In this document: piece after piece, positions 4,602 through 8,297 of the stretch | How the letters are laid out: every line of letters starts with the position of its first letter | Numbering within the stretch: the stretch's first letter is position 1 | Assembly (NCBI GenBank): GCA_030603265.1 | Contig: JAUVYD010000048.1 | Span: 1-8,297 of the forward strand | Reading direction: 5' to 3' | Source of the DNA: Dehalococcoidia bacterium | GTDB lineage: Bacteria; Chloroflexota; Dehalococcoidia; GIF9; AB-539-J10 | DNA length: 8,297 nt | Position numbers and translations under genes: made by a program | Notes under the pieces: model-generated | What the model was told of the DNA's origin: nothing | Seen by the model: only the letters and a program-made list of their open reading frames with translations | Database searches by the model: none

Positions 4602-6770
4602 ATGGCACACAGAGTTAGATGGCTGACTATCACCATGGCGCTGGTTCTTGCCGCGCTGCCGATGATGGCGCCTTCTCAGGCATCTGCCGCGGGGCCCTAC
4701 GAAATACTGGTACTGGACGCGTCGGAGGCTGGCGCCCTTGGGATGGAGGTTGAACATATCACCGACACTTCAGCCGATGGCAACATCGCTGTTCACGCGC
4801 ACTACTACGGACTGTATCCAACCAACAACGGTATCTATGTCCATTTCGACGTTGTGATATCACGCCTCTCTCCAACCGCTGACATCAGCTTCGAGACGGT
4901 CACGGCGGGTTGTACAGGTTGTGTCAATCCCGATTGCCGCAGCTGCTACACAGACACGACATACGAGCGGCCCTGCTACACGCGGTACGAGGATGGCTAC
5001 ACGGACTTCGGTCTGAGTGCAATTGATCGGAACCGGTCGAGCATCGGCGGTACGACCGTGTTCTCTGTCTCGGGACTGAAGCTGGTCGTCGGGTCGAGCA
5101 AACTGGACTACGGCATGACCCAGGCAGTCTGGGATGATGGAAAACGGCGGCATGACCAGTTTGCGAACCAGATTGCGCAGAAAATTATGGCCAACTATGA
5201 CCCGCAGACCATCGCGCTCACGCTGACTCCGTTCAGCACCTCGTACGCCCCCGGAGAAACGGTTGTCATCAGCGGGAGCGTGGCCGATTCCTCTGACTCC
5301 ACGCCGCTGGCTGGTGCTTCAGTGACGGTTGATGTGGCAGGCACGCCGTTCTTGACCACTACAGATGGCGGCGGCAACTTCAGTGTTGATTTTGCCATCC
5401 CCGGCGATGTCGGCATGGTGGGTTACCCCGTTACGGTGACGGCATCGTCGCCCGGATACCCGGACGCAACGGAGATCATGGGCATCAACGTTGGTGATGT
5501 ACAGGTGCTGTCGGTCACCGTGGATACGGATAAGGAGGCCTATACGCCGGGAGAAACGGTGACTATTCAGGGACGCGTGACGGATAGCGCGGGAGCAGTG
5601 TCGAGTGCCGCCGTGGTGGTTAGCGTGTCGGGTTCAACCATGTCCACGACCGCCGATGGGTCAGGCGACTACCGCGTCGAGTTCCCCATCCCTGCAGATG
5701 CTGCGCCGTCAACCTTCAATGTGACAGTCACCGCTACGGCGGATAGCGGCTCGGCGACCGCAAGCACTACGTTCACGGTCGGGGATGTGATGTCGGTGGA
5801 AATCGAGACCGACAAAGATCTGTACCTCATCGGCGATACGGTCTACTGCACCATCACTGTCAAGGACACTTCGGGCCAGCCGGTACAGGGCGCGTCCATT
5901 GATGGCTCCGCGACATACACCGACTCCGGCAGGTCGACAACACTCTCCGGCATGACTGATCCCACGGGACAGTGTCCGTGGACATTTCCCTGGGGGCAGA
6001 CTCCAGGCGGTGATACGGTTGCCGAAGGCAAGCTCAAGGTCGAGATTACCGCTTCCAAAGAAGGCCTGCCCGACGGGGCGGGCTCGATATTGATATCCGG
6101 CTGCGGCGACCTGGAGAAAGCCCCCACTGAAGACTGTCTCGACTGTCCCGAGGACTGCAAGTGTGAATCGGATGAGGTGTGTGACCCATCGAGCGACTTC
6201 CGCAACCCGGACACGATGTGCAGCCCGAAAGTCGCCTACGTGTTCATTTCCAAGGGGCTGGGATGGTACCACGAATGGTGGGCGTCCGACGACATCGCGG
6301 GTATTCGTAAGCTCTACAGTTCCATGGGCTACACGGTACCGCCGAACATCTACGTGTACCACATCAACGAGATTGCGCCGTACCTTTCGCGCCCATCAAC
6401 CATGGCCTTCGCGTACGCGGGTCATGGTGAGGACCCGGGCGGCACGCCCACACTTGAGGTGGCGCCCGCCACGTCAGGACCGTGTAGCGTAAAGGCTGCG
6501 ATCGCAATGACCGGCAAGTGGGACAAGGGTTTCCTGGGCGTGTGCCAGTACGGCTCCTATGCGGCCAAGTGGGTCGACAGCAAAGACAAGCTTGAGAAGA
6601 TACTCGCAGACAGGGTTGAGCACCCGAACCTGGACTATGTGTACATGTTCTCCTGCTACTCGCTCGACGATATGAGCATGCGGAACTACCTGCTGCGCAG
6701 CGGCGGTACGTACTGGGGCTACAAGGGCAAGTTGCCCGGGAGCGCAACCCTGGTGAAATCGGTCAAGTAG
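4602..6770 (+). CDS. Secreted multidomain protein: three Ig/MG2-like repeats, Cys-rich module, caspase-like C-terminal domain
   Basis: The 722-aa product is exported by a signal peptide (residues 1-28, ending SQASA). ATG 4602 has GGGAG at 4593-4597; the frame is open back to GTG 4533, but that adds a polar stretch before the signal peptide. Residues 29-199 form an N-terminal domain with clustered Cys (104, 107, 112, 115, 125). Three beta-sandwich repeats follow at about 200-300, 301-396 and 397-500, the first two sharing YxPGETVxIxGxVxDS, as in macroglobulin MG2/bacterial Ig-like domains. Residues 501-540 hold seven Cys in an EDCLDCPEDCKC-type module. Residues 542-722 match the clan CD cysteine peptidase pattern: strand VAYVFIS, hydrophobic strand then AGHGE (His608), hydrophobic strand then FSCYS (Cys685), and GGTYWGYKGKL as a final strand. 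The 77-residue His-Cys gap is long for caspases, so an insertion is implied and activity is unproven. The repeats could bind a surface or substrate. The next gene starts 8 nt downstream and shares the Cys module. Confidence 0.92.
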   Translation: MAHRVRWLTITMALVLAALPMMAPSQASAAGPYEILVLDASEAGALGMEVEHITDTSADGNIAVHAHYYGLYPTNNGIYVHFDVVISRLSPTADISFETVTAGCTGCVNPDCRSCYTDTTYERPCYTRYEDGYTDFGLSAIDRNRSSIGGTTVFSVSGLKLVVGSSKLDYGMTQAVWDDGKRRHDQFANQIAQKIMANYDPQTIALTLTPFSTSYAPGETVVISGSVADSSDSTPLAGASVTVDVAGTPFLTTTDGGGNFSVDFAIPGDVGMVGYPVTVTASSPGYPDATEIMGINVGDVQVLSVTVDTDKEAYTPGETVTIQGRVTDSAGAVSSAAVVVSVSGSTMSTTADGSGDYRVEFPIPADAAPSTFNVTVTATADSGSATASTTFTVGDVMSVEIETDKDLYLIGDTVYCTITVKDTSGQPVQGASIDGSATYTDSGRSTTLSGMTDPTGQCPWTFPWGQTPGGDTVAEGKLKVEITASKEGLPDGAGSILISGCGDLEKAPTEDCLDCPEDCKCESDEVCDPSSDFRNPDTMCSPKVAYVFISKGLGWYHEWWASDDIAGIRKLYSSMGYTVPPNIYVYHINEIAPYLSRPSTMAFAYAGHGEDPGGTPTLEVAPATSGPCSVKAAIAMTGKWDKGFLGVCQYGSYAAKWVDSKDKLEKILADRVEHPNLDYVYMFSCYSLDDMSMRNYLLRSGGTYWGYKGKLPGSATLVKSVK

Positions 6771-6778
6771 GAGAGGTC

Positions 6779-7627
6779 ATGAGGAGCATACGTCGATATC
6801 TCAGAGCGTCTCTGGCAGGCTGGCTGCCGCTTGTACTTCTTGCGTCTCTCCTCGCGCCGGGTGCGGTCAGCGCGGAGGGTGACGAAGCAACAATCACGAA
6901 CAGGCTGATGACCTCCGGCGTTGCCGTCACGTCCGTCGCAACATCGGGTAGCGAGGTCACCGTTGAATACGAGCAACCTGTAGCAGAGGTGAACAGCGTT
7001 GTGGATGTGTTGCAGAAGGTCGGCACAATCCTCGCGGTTGTGTCTGAGGAGATGCCCTCGGCACAGGTGGGCGTCGTCGTCCAGTATTTCGACGACGGAC
7101 AGATAATGCAGGTCTCCGGTGCGCCGTCCGACGGTGCTGCGTTCATGAACCAGCAACTCAGCGCACAGGAGTTCATGGACTCTCTGGTCTTTCGCCCGAT
7201 GACACGCGGTCCAATGATCGTGCCAGGGGAGTGCGAACCGGGCAAGGGCGAGGATTGCGGGAACTGTCCGGAGTGTGCCTGTTACCCCGGCGAAACCTGC
7301 GACCCCGGCAATCCGCAGGCCAACGAGCGTGGCTGTGTCCCCGGTGCGGCTCCCGCCAACTCGCACCTCGTCGGCTCACAGTACGTCTGCAACGATGGCT
7401 ATGAGTGGAACGGGGACCTTTCCGCTTGCGTGCCGGTGCTGCAGTGCCCGCCGAATGCATTCTCCTTCCAGGGAGAGTGTCATTGCGAGGCGGGCTACGA
7501 GTGGAATTCCGCAGGGACTGAGTGTTTGCCTGTGCAGGGCTCCGGTTCCGGCGGTGGTGTGTTTGAGAAACTCAAGAGTCTGATAGACTCCCTCGTTGCC
7601 TGGATCAAGTCACTATTCGGCGGCTAG
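6779..7627 (+). CDS. Secreted Cys-rich protein with Gly linker and C-terminal amphipathic helix
   Basis: The 282-aa product has a signal peptide (1-32, ending AVSA), then an N-terminal domain (33-146) of alternating strands and helices that I do not recognise, followed by a Cys-rich region. Residues 152-186 repeat the seven-Cys module of the preceding protein (EDCGNCPECAC, then ETCDP), and 204-249 contain two EGF/TIL-like segments with CxxGYEWN and CxAGYEWN. After GSGSGGG comes VFEKLKSLIDSLVAWIKSLF (261-280), which forms a strongly amphipathic helix: hydrophobic positions repeat every three to four residues. Such a tail could bind a membrane or pack onto a partner. ATG 6779 is 8 nt after the previous stop and its AGGAG overlaps that stop codon, so the two genes are almost certainly translationally coupled. 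Partner, substrate carrier or inhibitor of the caspase-like protein are all possible; none is proven. Confidence 0.92.
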   Translation: MRSIRRYLRASLAGWLPLVLLASLLAPGAVSAEGDEATITNRLMTSGVAVTSVATSGSEVTVEYEQPVAEVNSVVDVLQKVGTILAVVSEEMPSAQVGVVVQYFDDGQIMQVSGAPSDGAAFMNQQLSAQEFMDSLVFRPMTRGPMIVPGECEPGKGEDCGNCPECACYPGETCDPGNPQANERGCVPGAAPANSHLVGSQYVCNDGYEWNGDLSACVPVLQCPPNAFSFQGECHCEAGYEWNSAGTECLPVQGSGSGGGVFEKLKSLIDSLVAWIKSLFGG

Positions 7628-7670
7628 CAGGCGCTGATATAGCGGAGGACTTCTGAATCGAGGCGGCTGG

Positions 7671-8243
7671 CTAGACCTCTATTGCGTCCTCGTGTTCGTG
7701 GAAGGAAGGCGCACCGAGCAACTCGTTGCCCTTCTCAATACCCGCGCGAAACGCCTTCAGGTTGGACTCCAGCGACTTCGCTGGCATGCGCCTTGTGATT
7801 GACTCCGTCAGCGAGCTCTCGCTGACCCAGGGGCAGAAAGGAATCAGCACACCAAGCGCGAGCATGTTGATGACCCTGGGGTCCTTGAACGTGTGGTCCG
7901 CCTCGCGCTGAATCGGGACTCTGAGCACTCTTCCCCAGAGGACCTTCTTGACCGGTGCCGAGTCGACGATGACGAGCCCGTCATCCTTCATCTCCCCGAT
8001 GTTCTCGTTGCAGGCCTTCTGGTTGAGTGCGATGAGCATGTCGAGGCCGAGCGCCCTGGGATAGTCAATCTCCTCGTCTGAGAAGATGACCTCGGAAACC
8101 GAGTTGCCGCCGCGGGCTTCCGGACCGTAGTTCTGCGAGTGGACCACGAAATGGCCATCCAACAGCCCGGCCTCTGCAAACACGATGCCCGCGAGGACCA
8201 CTCCCTGCCCCCCGGCCCCGGCCAGCCGTAGCTCATAACGCAT
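7671..8243 (-). CDS. korC: 2-oxoglutarate:ferredoxin oxidoreductase, gamma subunit (KorC)
   Basis: KorC is the small subunit of the cytoplasmic complex that oxidatively decarboxylates 2-oxoglutarate to succinyl-CoA with reduction of ferredoxin, or runs in reverse in reductive carbon fixation. The 190-aa product has the family's normal length and key features: AGAGGQGVVLAG near the N-terminus (residues 8-19), HSQNYGPEARGG and SEVIFSDEEIDYP (about 35-62), and the ALNQKA stretch of the gamma fold. It reads on the minus strand from ATG 8241-8243, 6 nt after the stop of the preceding gene, and converges on the Cys-rich gene with a 43-nt gap. Substrate could in principle be another 2-oxoacid (pyruvate or branched-chain) because gamma subunits are similar; the KorC-type sequence makes 2-oxoglutarate the best guess. 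No strong terminator is visible after its TAG. Confidence 0.93.
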   Translation of the reverse strand: MRYELRLAGAGGQGVVLAGIVFAEAGLLDGHFVVHSQNYGPEARGGNSVSEVIFSDEEIDYPRALGLDMLIALNQKACNENIGEMKDDGLVIVDSAPVKKVLWGRVLRVPIQREADHTFKDPRVINMLALGVLIPFCPWVSESSLTESITRRMPAKSLESNLKAFRAGIEKGNELLGAPSFHEHEDAIEV

Positions 8244-8249
8244 GCCCGT

Positions 8250-8297
8250 CTACTTTACCTCTCTCCAGATACGTTCGTGTTCCTCGTGGAACGTCGG
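8250..8297 (-). CDS. C-terminal end of the gene upstream of korC, probably the beta subunit korB (partial)
   Basis: On the minus strand an open frame enters from the window edge and codes for 15 residues, PTFHEEHERIWREVK, then TAG at 8250-8252, only 6 nt before korC. In this operon type the TPP-binding beta subunit normally directly precedes gamma, so this tail is most likely KorB. The visible part is too short to show any motif; the call rests on context. Confidence 0.62.
   Translation of the reverse strand, partial: PTFHEEHERIWREVK

Noticed and set aside
7628..7670. Bidirectional terminator between the convergent genes
   Set aside because: Only a 4-bp CGCT/AGCG stem with loop GATAT (7632-7644) and no T tract; too weak to call.
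1..8297. CRISPR array, insertion sequence or phage genes
   Set aside because: No regularly spaced repeats, transposase motifs or terminal inverted repeats were seen anywhere in the window.

Overview
GC-rich bacterial DNA. Shine-Dalgarno sites, TTGACA-type promoter boxes, a rho-independent terminator and lipoprotein-style signal peptides all point to Bacteria. The mix of a metazoan-type alpha-2-macroglobulin, secreted Ig-like proteins and a KorC-type 2-oxoacid:ferredoxin oxidoreductase would suit an anaerobic or environmental lineage such as Chloroflexota, but that placement is a guess.

Layout. 1-1650 (+) is the C-terminal third of a large alpha-2-macroglobulin/complement-like protein with an intact thioester motif; its 5' part lies outside the window. 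A strong terminator follows at about 1667-1700. 1823-2452 (+) is a gluzincin (M48) membrane metallopeptidase whose reading frame is cut by an in-frame TGA at 1988-1990. 2453-3104 has no protein gene but holds a candidate structured RNA of about 150 nt (promoter 2624-2652, transcript about 2659-2812) and then two compound hairpins (2886-2980). 3105-4137 (+) carries two small exported, probably lipid-anchored proteins, followed by an Asp-rich 47-aa microprotein (4222-4365) behind a near-perfect Shine-Dalgarno. 4366-4601 is a leader or regulatory region with a perfect palindrome, a hairpin and a TTGACA box. 4602-7627 (+) is a tight two-gene unit. Its first product is a 722-aa secreted protein with three Ig/MG2-like repeats, a Cys-rich module and a C-terminal domain that looks like a clan CD (caspase/gingipain-like) cysteine peptidase. 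Its second is a 282-aa secreted Cys-rich protein that shares the same Cys module and ends in a Gly linker plus an amphipathic helix. 7671-8297 (-) is the convergent end of a 2-oxoglutarate:ferredoxin oxidoreductase operon: KorC complete, with only the last 15 codons of the preceding gene, probably korB.

How the parts may work together. The plus-strand genes from 1 to 7627 nearly all encode exported or membrane proteins, several concerned with proteolysis: a protease-trapping macroglobulin, a membrane peptidase and a putative secreted caspase-like enzyme with a Cys-rich partner. A cell-surface protease/inhibitor neighbourhood is a reasonable hypothesis, but the transcription units are separate and the functional link is inference. 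The metabolic korBC operon on the other strand is unrelated housekeeping. The least ordinary parts are the caspase-like/Cys-rich gene pair, the unassigned RNA and the interrupted M48 gene.
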